DNA of 64,000 nucleotides. It comes from Actinernus sp. WN-2022 (Eukaryota > Cnidaria > Anthozoa > Actiniaria > Actinernidae). The notes under the pieces were generated by a model. The model was not told the origin of the DNA. It did no database searches and saw only the letters and a list, made by a program, of their open reading frames with translations. Shown here in pieces: positions 49,112-61,071 of this stretch. Numbering within the stretch: the stretch's first letter is position 1; the number at the start of each line of letters is the position of its first letter. Made by a program: the position numbers and the translations under genes. The DNA is taken from positions 101,535,321 through 101,599,320 of the forward strand of contig JAOWCC010001634.1 in the NCBI GenBank assembly GCA_030867875.1. Direction: 5' to 3'.

Positions 49112-52100
49112 ATGGCCTTAGTAACGATCCCAGGGCTTAATCACTTCAACCGGCATCACAGTATCAGCGAATGCCCTGGTCAGATTCAGGTAGATGGCCG
49201 ATAAATTGATTTTCTTTGAATCTTTGTGGAGTCATGTACACGATCTCATAAACGCTCCAGATTTCACATTTTTATGCTCACAAGAATCTTTGTCTTCTTT
49301 AATTTTTATTCGTAGGTTATATTTGGACCAATGTTCTCTGGAAAAACGTATGTAAGCCATATTTTTAAGGCATGGTACTTCGGTTCTTTTGTGTCAAAAA
49401 GGCGCGCAAATCACTGAACTCGGTCATTCAAAAGTTTATATGATTATGAATCATTGAATGGCCAAAGTTCACGCAGTTGGAGTTATAAAATGCGGAACGA
49501 TTGCAGAATGCAGAATACCCCACCATTTGGTTCATTAATAATGCATTTTCTCAAATTATCATACAAACCTTCTAAAAACCTAACCCTGAAATTCAAATAA
49601 ATCTTACCCATTTTCAACCGCAAATCATTCATAGAACGAGTCTAAATACACCTGAGCTAAATGGATAATTTTGCACAATTTGTAAGGGCTTTTCAAGTGA
49701 TCTTTCGAAGTGGTGGGGTATTCTGCAATCTAGCCATTATGGAACTCATTTGATTGAAGTTAATTTATAAGTTATTTAAGGTCATAATAATACATGTATG
49801 TAGTTGTTTATTTAAGAAATAGAAAACATTTCCCGTGTTTCTATAGAGTTATAGAAACACGAGTGGGAGTTTGGGAGAACGAGAAATGGCAGTGGGAACA
49901 CGAGCCCGAAGGGCGAGTGTTTCCACAGCTATTTCGAGTTCTTCCAAACTTCCACAAGTGTTTCTATAACTCTATAGAAACAAGGGGGAAATGTTTTCTA
50001 TTTCCTTTATAAAATAAACGAACATAAGCACGGAAACGCTCGCTTAATTTGATAACCAAAACGTAAATTCTCACAACTAGCTCAAGCGCGCGCTCAACTG
50101 TCTATGTTTCTATAGAGTTATAGAAACACGGCTTACAGCCAATCAGAGCGCGCGTACTATCAAAACTATTTTATAAAGTAATTTGATGTCAATGTCAAGT
50201 TTAAATCTGACTTCAGCTGTTTTTTTCCTATTATTTATTTTAGTACTTGTTTTTTTATGAGCCATGCATCCTACATTTAGAAATATACTTTTTGGAGCAA
50301 TGTAGAATAAAGCCTGGTTCTCATATGCCGCAGGCACGTCGCCGGCATTTGCCGCATTGACCTCGGATATTGGCAGCGAGTGTTAACATAAAAATTATGC
50401 CGGAAGAGTATCCCAGGCAGTGCTGGCGGCTATGTCGCAGGCATGTGAGAACCAGGCTTTACCTACAATGGGCCTTTTGCAGGAATGCAATCACGTGGTT
50501 GTACTGGACCGCAAACAAATCTGACTTCATTTATTTAAAGGCACTTATACAAGATCAATAATGTTATTAGCAAAACTTGTTTGTAAAATTTAATGCTACT
50601 CTACACCTCCAATCGATTGTCAATCTTTTTAAAACAGCAAGTTTGTTCGCCATCCAGTATAAAGCCTTTCCCATGGGAATATGAACACAATTAATTGGTT
50701 ATTGAAGTGATATATCAACACATGACTGTTAACTGCAAAATGCCTATTCTTTTGCAAGTTAGTACAGCACATTGCCAAAGAAGTAAAGTTAGTATATGGC
50801 AAACTCTTGCAGAGTGGTCTGTACATAACTAACAGTAGCTTTTGCATGGTTCTCAGTAGAAGCCGGCAACTGGCAGATTTACGCTGGCTGTTTGGATGAA
50901 AGTATACCCACCTATTCTTTTGCTTGAAAGCACAAGACTCATGTGATTTGTCTTTTGTGAAGGCAGCTTATATGAAAATATAGCCATTTGTTGCCAATTA
51001 TTGGCTGCTAATGTGCAAATAAATACTGACTAGATTATTTAGAGAAACTTGAACATTACAATGTTTAATAGTACCAAAATGCTTCTGTCAGTTTAATAAC
51101 TTAATTATTAATAATTCAGGCATCCCAGACCTCCTATATTTCCTATATATCCTATAATTTGTATAGGATCCTATAAAGAGCCTATATTTCAAGGATCCTC
51201 CTATATTTCCTATAAATAGGATGTACATGTATGCTGAGTGATACATTTATATTTTGCACTTTTTAGCAAAATTCTTTCCTGTCAATAAAAAAAAAAACAG
51301 GTTTGATCAAACACATTAAAAGTTCACATGTTTTAAAAATTGTGTGTTTATTGTTTATACTATTTATTGTTTGAAAGCTATTTTAGCTCCTATAAAGTGC
51401 CTATAATTATTTTGGAAAAAAATCCTATATTTAGAACTTGCACAGCCTACATGTACATGTATATTTCCTATCAAATTTGTCCAAAAAGTGGCTGGGATGT
51501 ATGATAATTTAATAATCCAAGTTCACGTACAAGACTGTCATTAGAATCTGGCTACCAGTGATTATCGCCAGCAACTCATGATGATTGCTACTAAAAGGAA
51601 AACTTAAAAGGAATCTCGGCTGAAAAACAATGCTTGCTCTAAAATGCTCCTTTTGGATACCTAAATATATTGCTGTGTTTGTCTCCAGTAAATTGTACAC
51701 TATAGATGTCATTTATGGACCAATTTTCTTGTCCATAAAACTCATTTTAGTTTTTCATGTGCTGCCGCCGTCTTGGATCTCATGACGTCACAGTGTTGCC
51801 TCTATTGTCAGAACACTATAGTTCTTTAGTTGTGTAACAACAGGAAAATTGGTCATAACTGACATCTAGTGTACAATTTACAGCAATGGATTTAAAATGT
51901 AGATACTACATTATTGCACAAAAACACCAGCTATTTTACTCTCCCAGTTGTCCAGAAACTTCAAAAGTTAATGACAGCCCTGCATGCATCCTACATAAAA
52001 AAGGAATTATTTTGAATCATGCTTTTGAATAGGATTGATGTTAATTAAATCTGAAATACAATTCACTATTGACTTCCATTGTGACCACACATGTTCATAT

Positions 52101-55100
52101 TATCTGACATTTTAATATTTATTGACATTGTGTCAGTTACTCTTTTCTGTCACTTTAACGTTTTACTGCTTATTCTTATAATAGACACATCTGATTTTTC
52201 TTACCTTTAACATTTTTCTAGTACTGAACTGCTTAGAAGAATAAAACGCTATCAAGTAGCCAATCACAAGTGTTTACTTATTAAGTATGAAAAAGATTGC
52301 AGATATGACATGGATGGTATTGCAACACATGATAGGTAAGAAATATAATGTACCAGCTAACATGTATGCAGCATGCATCACTGAGTGCTTTCTTTTAGTA
52401 GCCTGTATACACCTTATGCAGGTGATTTGATTGATATTCATGTCCCCAGACATACTAAACCTTCGATCTGCATCTAGTAAACGACTAGTTGTACCATCGT
52501 ATAACTTACGTACTTGTGGTTTCAGGACATTTTTCTGTGTGGCGCTAGTGCTCGACCTTAGCGGTAGTCCACTAGAAAGAAATGCTTCTGGACTAGTAAA
52601 AAAAATAGAGCCACTAGTCACAGGACTAGTAACTATTCTATAATTTGTAATGTTTAATAAAAGATAAAAACAAAAACATGACTCCTGTGATTGTTGTTTG
52701 AACGTGTTTCTTCTCAAATGTTCTGAAAACAATTGTGAAAAGGCCGAGAAGACTGAACAAGTCTGAGGCAAGGACTGGGCACTAGTCAGCCCCAGGAGCT
52801 CTCGTGAAGGCCACTATCATCACCATCTTTGTTTTGACTTGTTCACTTGTGCGTGTATCATAAAAGGCTTAGAGATCAGCAAATATTGGCATGCCGGAAT
52901 TTTCTCTGGGCAAGTAAATTTTCAGCTCTACTACATGTAGTCCCAGGACTAGTGATTTAAAAAGTTAAGGTCGAGCACTGGGCACCTTTCCTGTTGAATT
53001 TGCTTCCACAAGAAATAAGGCTTGCAGCTTCAGTGTCCAGTTTTAAACAGCCTATTGTAATTAAACATCTTTCTTAGTGCCTTCCATCATTGTAAGTTTA
53101 TCATTTTTACATTAGATTTTATTCATGGTAGTACATGTAGTTAGTTTAATTCATATCTTGTAAGTGCTTTGTTGTAAGCCACCGTCCATTAATGGTTGTA
53201 AAGTGCTATTGGGCAATTCTTTGGAAATAGCGCTTATATACATGTACATGTAAGCAAATAAATATTATTGTTATATTATGCGTAATGGCTGCCTTCATGA
53301 GAGTGAGGCTAGTCAATCTACATTTAGCTTTCTGATAGCATGGACTTTTATTAATAAATCGGCTGCAAAGATATTAGCTTTTAAAAACTAGTAAATTTAT
53401 AGCATTTTTTCACGCCTACTGTACCCAGGGTTAATTATTAGTCAGATTGTTTTTGCTGTTCTTTTTTCTGAATTACAGCTTTGGGGGCCTTCCCTTATAT
53501 GGCAGGGAAAACATTGTTTGCATGTTGTGGCTTCTGTCAGATTATTTAAATTTAAAGTTGGTTACAGACATAACACCCTGAAATAACCAAGCTTGCAGAC
53601 TTTCTTTTAATAACTCTATTAAACCTATTAATATAGCTCAGTTCCTGTGAATTGTGAGCTTTCCCAAGATGGCACATACATTTGCGGAATGGCAAAGGAC
53701 CAAAGTATGTTATTACTGAGATAAATGTGGATAAGTTTCTTCTTTTGTTTTTTCATGCTCAAAAAAGTGGTGTAACAGAGATTATTAGTCACATAAATTT
53801 GGGGGTTTAATGTCCAAAAATAATTGCTCCTTTTTTCCCATTTTTATATGTACATGTAAATAATGCAGACTGAGGTAACAAAATCACTGGATTAGCTGAC
53901 ATTTTTTTCCTGTCCCTTTTTCTTTCAGGCAAACATTAAAAGCAACTCCATGTTCTGTACTACACTCTGTCAAAAAACAGGCACTGCAGCACTCTGTTAT
54001 TGGAATTGATGAAGGACAATTTGTAAGTGCTTTAATAGCAGAGTGTCAAAGATCTTAATGTACTGTACATGTACATGTAGCAACAGAGGAAAAATTAGCT
54101 GAATTTTATGTCTGCCCCTTGTACATGTAGCATATGCAAGTCCTATGCATATGGAAGTCCAAAATATGCTGACCTATTGCACACTGATTTCCCTTCACTC
54201 TGCTTTTTTTTCTCATTTTCTCCCAAAAACATTTTTTTTTGGGGGGGGGGGGGGGGTGGGGGATTGTGATTCTACTGTATAATACATGTGTATGTAGAAC
54301 GAAATGACCATATCATCCAAATCCTCAAGGCTCCTTGACTTCCCTCAAGTTAATAGACCAGTTCGCAGTAAATTCCGACATTTTGAAAAGGGTGCATTAA
54401 CATGGCGCGAAATATGTACAGTGTTTGTATGGGAATCGATGGGAATCCGACACCAAATAAAATTTGTAAAATCGAATTTCTGAAATATTCTTAAGATACA
54501 AAGTTAAGATACCTGGTAAAAGAACAACCTATCGAAATTTGAGGGATGTAGCTGTGCTGGGAAGCATGCAATCATGTTTTCAGTTTCCATACATTGTCTG
54601 TAAAAACAAGTCAAATTCTGTGTGAAAATTTATGTGTGGATTGACTGGATTGAAAATTTGCTATCAGAGAAAGGCAAGAAAGCTTGGAAAAGAGGTGTAT
54701 ATGTACATGGTTGCTTTTCAACTTTTTTTTTTTTTTTTTTTTTCCAAAAAAAAATGGGTTAGCTGGACGATGATAAACAAACATTTTATTGGGATGGCCT
54801 TGAGTGACTGTTGCAAAATTATTTCATCTCAGTTTCCAGATGTAGTGGACTTTGCAGAGGAGATGGCCAGTGTGGGAAAAACTATTATTATTGCTGCACT
54901 TGATGGTACTTTTCAACGTCAGGTAATAAAAAGGAATGTTGAATCTGTGGATCCCATTTTAAATTTTCATCAAGGTACAGTGTATATGCCCAAATATTTA
55001 ATGACTTTTCTGCTGGATGTTATCTCTAGTGATATTTACTTTTTTCCTGTGTGTGTGAAGTTATTAACATATAATTAGTTTTCTTGCCGGGTTGTAGCTC

Positions 55101-57391
55101 TTCTTGAAAATATATTTTGAGCGATAGATGAAAAATGCTCATTAAAAGCTTCTGCAATCTTGCATGAATCATAAAGAACTGTTTGACTAAAAGGTGATTC
55201 ATTATCACAGGAGATTTACACAGTCACATCTTTAGGTGAAGCAAACTGTTAATATTCCAAAGATAGTTGTGTTGGGCCTTGTTTGTGCTTCGCCTGGGGA
55301 CTTCTAAAAGATTCTTAAGACAAAACCCTATGGTGTTTCCCTGTCAACTTTTGCTACATGTATGTACCACAATTCTTTTCGGCTCATGTTAAGTCCAAAG
55401 GAAATCTGACTATTCTAATATGTGTTTAGCTATGGGGATTAAACTGACACGAGGATTTCGGAAAGATTATAGTTTCAAACAGCAAAGTGGCCGTACATTA
55501 AATCTGCTTTCCAATCAAAATAACTGAAAGTGTGAAAACCTAAGTACTTATTTAAATAGACTGTCAACATTTCTTTGTGAAGTGGACTATAGTGTGAAGC
55601 GAATTTTTAATGAGTGAAAGGGATTTGTAAAATAAATATGGCAATTATTACCGGTAAAGATAAGTTAAAATAAACAAACAAAATCAGGAACGGACCTTAA
55701 TGAAAGACTTGAAAAACCCCAGAAGCCAAAACAGATAGGAGAGCTGAGAAAAAGTTTTTTCTATAATTGCGTTTTCGCATACAAATGGTCACGATCTTCG
55801 TAAAATTTGACTTGAAAAACTAAAAGCGACTGTAAAAAAAACACAGAAAAGAGTGATGCTAAGCAAAATCATTTTCATGCTCACCCCTTCAAATATTAAG
55901 ATTTAATATTTAGCTTCATAGGCCCATAGGCTCATGAAGTACAAGGTGGAAGCTTGCCCAACGGTGCCCATCAACTGTTATTTCCTTCTCACTCTGACCT
56001 TTTCCCTGTTATTGTATTTTCTTAGGCATTTGGGAATGTACTCAACCTAGTCCCATTGGCTGAAAGTGTTGTCAAACTCAATGCAGTTTGTATGAACTGT
56101 TTTAAAGATGCCGCCTTTACTAAAAGACTAGGATACGATAAGAGGGTGAGTATTACAATTTACATAGGTTGGCTGTAGGATACTGTCAATATTATTGTTA
56201 CATGCATGTACATGACTCTATACATGTACAAGGCTCTAAATAGTGACCTGTCAATGGCCAAAAAGTAGGCCAAATTTCAGGAATGGCAGGTCAAACTATG
56301 CTTGGAAATTATTTCAAACACTCGATGGCCTGCCCAAAAAAAAAAAATGGCAGGTCATATTTTGTTTCTATTAGAACCATGCATGTAGTTAGAAGGCCTG
56401 TAGATTGTTTGCTTCGAAAATTAGACTTCAGTCGAAGCTCCCATAAGCAGCACCCTTGGGAATCAGAGAAAGTGTCTGGAACTGTCCACTTACGGGAATA
56501 GTTCTCGTAAATGGACACTTGTAGAATATGGGACGAGTCTGCTTATGGGAGCTTCTACTGTACAATTTAAATGGCATGAATGCAAAATGAAACTTAAAGT
56601 GTCTATGAAATGATTACCAAGGTACTGGTATTCAATGTCAATAAGGGCAACAATGAGGATTGGACTTCAATGAAAGAACATTATTTTAACAGTCTTTACA
56701 CTACTAACATTATTTAAATAAAGCTGCAGGGATATGATACTGTTCCAGCAGCCGATGTTGTCATCATTGAGAGCTGTGTCAGTATAAATGTGTACACAAG
56801 AGAATTAGGAGAAATGTGTGAATGGAAGACTGCTTCATTGTGCTTGTACATTGTAAATTATAAATTCAAAAAATCCTCTTAGCTTAAGCTGAACTCAGCA
56901 TAAATTTAACACAGTCATCTTCTTAACCAGAAAATTAATACAAAGTCTGGCCATTTCAAGGTATTGAAGAAAGATTGAACAACAAAACAGCCTGAGGACA
57001 ACAATCTGTCCATGCAGGCTTAATTATATGTAGCTGCATCCTGATTTCCTGTATGCAATACATGTACAATGTATCTTGAGTTCATGGTATTATGCCTGTA
57101 TTTCATTTTTGTATATGTAAAACAATGTTACTGTAATAACTACATGTACATGACTGTACAGTATGTAGTGATTTTAATATTTATACCTGATTTAGACTGA
57201 TTTGGGTGGGTCTTGATAACATGTTTTTTTCTGTGACTCACTGTATCATTTTATTTTTGTCTACTATTTTACAGATTGAAGTCATAGGTGGTGCAGATAA
57301 GTACATGGCGGTATGCCGAGAATGTTATGGGTTGGCAGAGGTGCAGGAAATGCTGGCTAATAGTAACTACAATAATCTTAAACATCGCTGA
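49112..57391 (+). CDS. TK1: Cytosolic thymidine kinase, seven exons
   Basis: Exons: 49112-49189, 49316-49347, 52222-52335, 53929-54022, 54833-54922, 56026-56145 and 57275-57391 (TGA). All junctions are GT-AG and the frame is open for 214 codons. The P-loop GPMFSGKT lies at residues 30-37. [11 protein letters not shown] follows, with the catalytic Glu at about 103, then [11 protein letters not shown]. Zinc ligands are in CMNC (158, 161) and CREC (190, 193), and [13 protein letters not shown] forms the lasso region. The enzyme phosphorylates thymidine with ATP in the salvage pathway. Human TK1 (234 residues) also has seven exons. The start at 49112 (AAGATGG) is preferred; the in-frame ATG at 49010 would add 34 residues but lies before the E2F-like sites. 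The C terminus stops at [10 protein letters not shown], with no KEN degradation box. Confidence 0.93.
49493..49735. mobile_element. MITE in TK1 intron 2
   Basis: The inverted ends are TGCAGAATACCCCACCA and GGTGGGGTATTCTGCA. The interior includes the block shared with 46730-46862. Confidence 0.75.
49817..50128. repeat. Foldback with TTTCTATAACTCTATAGAAA palindromes
   Basis: AGAAAACATTTCCCGTGTTT and the inverse at 49968-50003 form the arms. The palindrome TTTCTATAGAGTTATAGAAA appears near 49837, 49960 and 50107. The last copy is followed by GCCAATCAGAGCGCGCG, a frequent end of cnidarian MITEs. Confidence 0.8.
50309..50461. mobile_element. MITE of about 150 bp in TK1 intron 2
   Basis: The ends AAAGCCTGGTTCTCATATGC and the inverse ATGTGAGAACCAGGCTTT, extended by CCGCAGGCA/TCGCAGGCA, make a near-perfect inverted repeat. 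Confidence 0.9.
50462..51682. other. TK1 intron 2, non-coding middle part
   Basis: No gene. CCTATATTT and TCCTATAAA words are clustered at 51120-51480, suggesting a small repeat. Confidence 0.5.
51683..51889. mobile_element. Foldback MITE of about 207 bp in TK1 intron 2
   Basis: Arms 51683-51735 and 51840-51889 share GTAAATTGTACACTATAGAT / ATCTAGTGTACAATTTAC and GACCAATTTTC / GAAAATTGGTC. The loop includes CATGACGTCACAG. Confidence 0.85.
52547..52980. mobile_element. Element with ACTAGT-rich interior in TK1 intron 3
   Basis: The ends are AGTGCTCGACCTTA and TAAGGTCGAGCACT. The interior is rich in GGACTAGTAA/CACTAGTC. A weaker relative with AGTGCTCAAACCCA and TTGAGCACTGG ends lies at about 60369-60637. 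Confidence 0.75.
52985..53272 (+). pseudogene. LINE 3' remnant in TK1 intron 3
   Basis: The frame reads [15 protein letters not shown], the final coding segment of a CR1/L2-like ORF2. A 3' tail with TTGTAAAGTGCTATTGG, ATAGCGCTTATAT and AAATAAATATTATTG follows. Confidence 0.65.
54351..54608 (+). mobile_element. Single-arm copy of the 33.8-kb palindromic MITE
   Basis: It begins TAATAGACCAGTTCGCAGTA and shares ATGGCGCGAAATATG, GTGTTTGTATGGGAATC and ATGTAGCTGTGCTGGGAAGC with 33829-34333. The second arm is absent. It lies in TK1 intron 4. Confidence 0.8.
55079..56025. other. TK1 intron 5, no further gene
   Basis: No coding frame or clear repeat structure is seen up to the exon at 56026. Confidence 0.5.
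56429..56560. mobile_element. Small pogo/Tigger-like MITE in TK1 intron 6
   Basis: The ends CAGTCGAAGCTCCCATAAGC and GCTTATGGGAGCTTCTACTG are inverted; TA follows the right end but TT precedes the left. The CAGTCGAA start recalls the element at 6705. Confidence 0.7.
56561..57274. other. Rest of TK1 intron 6, no gene
   Basis: TACATGTA-type words are frequent; nothing else is recognisable. Confidence 0.5.
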
Positions 57392-57510
57392 TGCAGTGAA
57401 AGTGTACAGATGTAGTTAATTTAATATGTAAATACAGTTCAAAGTCTGTTCATAAAATCAACAAAATTGTATATGAACTTAATTTCCAAACACATGGGGC
57501 TATTTCATTT

Positions 57511-58212
57511 GGTTAGGGCTAGATTCCATCCGCCAGAAGGATGCAATCCCAAAATGCACTGCACTAAAATACTTCATTGAGAGCAGGAACTGGTGTCTAA
57601 TGAAGTAACACCTGCTAATCAAACGGATGCAGTATAGACCCTATGCATAAGTCCTAGTAACTAGCATGTCAACAAGGCCGGTTAAGGTCCTCTGGAATGT
57701 TGAAATAGAAGCACCCGGGGAGATTGTGAAATGCACTGAACGAATGTTCAGTGAAACAATGCTGTTTATTTGCTATGCACCTGTCTGATTGTACTATAAA
57801 GAAAAATAAAGGATAAATGAGGACAGATTAGCAACATTTTTCAACTAAACAATCATGTTCAACACGTTTCACACCTGCTAGTATTTCAACCTCAACATTC
57901 CAGAGGACCTACCGACCTCTTTTTCGTGTTGTGACCGCGCGAGTTATGCATAGTGTGTATAAAAGTTCTAAAAAAGCGGTTGTTGACAGCAAATCCCTCA
58001 TGGCGTAAGGGATAGTGACGGTTATGGTTTTGGTTAATAGATGGGTTAGGGTTTCGGTTCGAGTCTTCGTGGAGGAGATATTTTTTTATATAGTTGAGGG
58101 AAGCGTACTTGTTCGCCTAAATTTCTAAGTGCCGCTTTAGTTTGTACCCTAGAAATATAACATGGAGAAAATTGCAATTCAACCTTCTGGCGGATGGAAT
58201 CTAGCCACGACC
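57511..58212. mobile_element. 702-bp TIR element with 9-bp target duplication
   Basis: ATTTCATTT flanks both sides (57502-57510 and 58213-58221). The ends are GGTTAGGGCTAGATTCCATC and the inverse GATGGAATCTAGCCACGACC, with CCGCCAGAAGG next. A second inner pair (CCTCTGGAATGTTGAAAT / ATTCCAGAGGACC) extends the arms. A 9-bp duplication fits Mutator-like elements. The element starts only 120 bp after the TK1 stop, and an AATAAA at 57805 inside it could serve as a poly(A) signal for TK1. Confidence 0.85.
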
Positions 58213-58319
58213 ATTTCATTTCTTGACTTAAAAATTCTCACATTGGTCCATGTAAGTCATGATACATGTAACTAACAATCTTTTGATAAGACTTTCACAC
58301 CAAGTGAACTACATGTTGT

Positions 58320-58740
58320 CAGGGGAAAAAAGTGAAGGTCAGGGAATTTAGGATTTAGTCAGGGAAATCCCAAATTTCAGTGTAAAGTTAGGGAATTTCT
58401 ATTTTCAGGCTTCACATACTTATTTCTTTAGGCTGTTCTAGATCTGTTCAACGTTTCTATCTCAAAATATTTAATGATTGAATATTGATTATTGTACTTG
58501 GGAAACAAACATGAGCATGCACTGTAGGTCAGTGAAAAATGTTTCTTGGGCAGCCCCCCGTCCCCCCCCCCTCCCCTCCCCCATTCGAATGTATGGGAAC
58601 CTTGTGTGGAAATTTTTTTTTCAAGGTCAGGGAAAAGTTAGGGAATTTTGCATCTGGTCAGGGAAATTCTAAATTTCTTGTCAAAGTTAGGGAAAAGTCT
58701 GGGAACTTTATTTCCAGGTTGCCACAAGGGCCCCTCCTGC
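58320..58740 (-). repeat. Dispersed GGTCAGGGAA repeat, inverted relative to 9660-9945
   Basis: GTCAGGGAAATCCCAAATTT, TATTTTCAGGCTTCAC and several GGTCAGGGAAA/AGTTAGGGAA words match the reverse complement of 9660-9945. A C-rich run (58552-58582) lies in the middle. Confidence 0.65.
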
Positions 58741-58749
58741 CTCAAAGCA

Positions 58750-60810
58750 TCTGCGAGTGGAGGCTACAGGGTTTGATAATGACTTTTGTTTTGGATGAGG
58801 GAGTGTCGAACAGTCTTATTATGGCCAGTGACAATTGTTTTCTGGTCAGGGAAAAGTCAGGTATTTTTTTTCTCCTGATGGGTGGCAACCATGTTGAGTT
58901 CTTGCCTTAATTTATGACTTAAAAGGATACCTGCACACAAAACATTTAATGTCTCTAAATGATATTTGGACTGTACTGAAAACTGTAATAGTAATAAAAA
59001 CTATTTATTTTGCAATGCAACTGTTCATGAATTATTTTAAAGTGTATTGTGCAATAGTTTTGATGACGTCAGTTAGTTCTCCAAGCAAAACTAAGCTATT
59101 ATTCATTCTGCTGGAAATCTGGAAACACCAACTCTATCAATTAAAGCAATGTGAAAAGTGAAATAATCAAGAATTAGAGAATTATGTAAGAAAATGACTG
59201 AGCGGAGAAGATTACTGTACATGTAAATGTATATGTGATCTCGACAACTGACATCGACTATTGTGCAATACACTTTCAAAACGTTCCTACACACTAATGC
59301 ATTGGAAAATACATCATTTTTATTGTGATTTAAGTTTTCAGGACAGTGCAAATATCATTTTGAGACCATAAGTGTTTTGTACTTTGTACCCTGTCCCTTT
59401 AAATACTTGATTCCAGACAGCAGACAGTTGAAGAAGTATGGAGTTTCTTGAACTGACATTTTAAACAGTACGTGTTTTAGGTTTTTGCACACAGATGTAC
59501 AATGTATATTTAAAAGTATGAAACATATGTTTCAGTATTCTTATATTAAAACAGTTATATACAGTGATATTTAGCATACAGTTTAGCTAAATATTAAGTG
59601 AATTGTTATGTAGAAAGTATGTTATCAGCTCCTGCAGAACATTATAGGCATTCAGTACATCACATACATCGTACAATGTAGCTTTTAAAATCGTATTTTA
59701 ATAAATAAGATAAAAATTATATAATTATACTGGGTTGTCAGTAGTGTTTTACAGGCAGTTAAAAGAATATAAAGTTTAAATGCCATAAATAAAGGCAAAT
59801 TTGGCCAAAACAGTGGCTATACTTTCAACCTGACAGCTGACTGAAATCCATCTATTGCTGGCTTCTACTGGCAACTTGCTTCTGAAAGAAGATGTTGAGA
59901 GCTTCAAAACCAAAGACTGAGATAATTGAAATTAAGAAGCACTTAGCATTGGGGTTAGTAGACTTTGTCAAACACTTGTGCAGGGACACATGGTTAGTAC
60001 AGGCCTTGAAAAGTTCTTGAAATAATGTCAAGTCCTTGCATTTTGACAGATTAGGTTTTGTCTTTGAAAAGACCTTGAAATTTTACCAAAACTCCTTGAC
60101 TTGTGTTGAAACCTCCATAGATGTTTAATAAGATGGTAAAGCAACTCAGTTTTGCCTCAAAAAAATCGCTAGAGGAGCACTGCATGATTCATTCTGCAAA
60201 GAATTAAGTCTAACATCGGGTCTAAATTGCATAGAATTTTGAGGTCATTAATGTGTGAACCTGTGGAAAACAAGTACTTGAAAAGTGTGGATTGTCCTTG
60301 AAAAGTCCTTGAAAAGTCCTTGAAGAAAAAGTTGTGAAATCTGTATGAACCATGGACTAGTTGAATTAGTGCTCAAACCCAACTTTTTTATGAACTAGTC
60401 TCTGGGCTAGTAATTGACAAAATCTAGTAAGTTAGCCTGTCGTACACCTATTTCAGTAGCTGAGTCACTGCTGTTAAAGTAAACTGTCATCTCAATGTAC
60501 AAAGTCAATCAATACAAGTCAGTCAGAGCAAAATCTACTAGCCCAAGGGCTAGTGTCTCAAGATTTTATGATACTAGCCCAACTTTAATTTTTGGTAGTC
60601 CAGGGATGGAGGACTACCACAAGTGTTGAGCACTGGTTGATCATTAAACAAGTTTTGAGCACTGCAACGAAAAGATTATGTCCATTTTAAAATATTTCTG
60701 AAGTTAGTAAATGTACACAAATCAGGAAATTCAGACCATATTATTGTATTATCACTTCACCGAGCTACAAATGGGAATTCTTACGAACATTGCATCAATT
60801 TAATGTGCAT
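58750..60810. other. Intergenic, no gene found
   Basis: Repeated CCTTGAAAAGTCCTTG words occur at 60290-60320, and a remnant with AGTGCTCAAACCC and TTGAGCACTGG ends lies at about 60369-60637. I see no coding sequence. Confidence 0.5.
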
Positions 60811-60888
60811 GTACACCTGATTTCAATGTAGTGCGAACTTTTGGATTTTTTTTGCCGTTCGAATTGCCGTTCGACAGACATCTATCGA

Positions 60889-61071
60889 CCGGCGGGTGTA
60901 AAGTACAGGTCACAGGTCAGGTTGTTAATTCTAAGACAAATCCTAACCCTAACCACAAAACTAACCCGAACCATCGGACGAGTTCACAGGTAAACGATGG
61001 GTTCTCACTCACCTAGTGCTAGGGTTCACAGGTAAACAAGAAGTGACCTGACCTGTACTTTACACCCACCG
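60889..61071. mobile_element. 183-bp TIR element with 8-9-bp target duplication
   Basis: TCTATCGA (or TCTATCGAC) precedes and follows the element (from 60881 and from 61072). The ends are CGGCGGGTGTAAAGTACAGG and the inverse CTGTACTTTACACCCACCG. An 8-bp duplication would suggest hAT, 9 bp Mutator; the shared C makes this ambiguous. A second copy lies at 4229-4412, and GGTTTAAAGTACAGGTCAGG near 61489 may be a third fragment. Confidence 0.85.
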
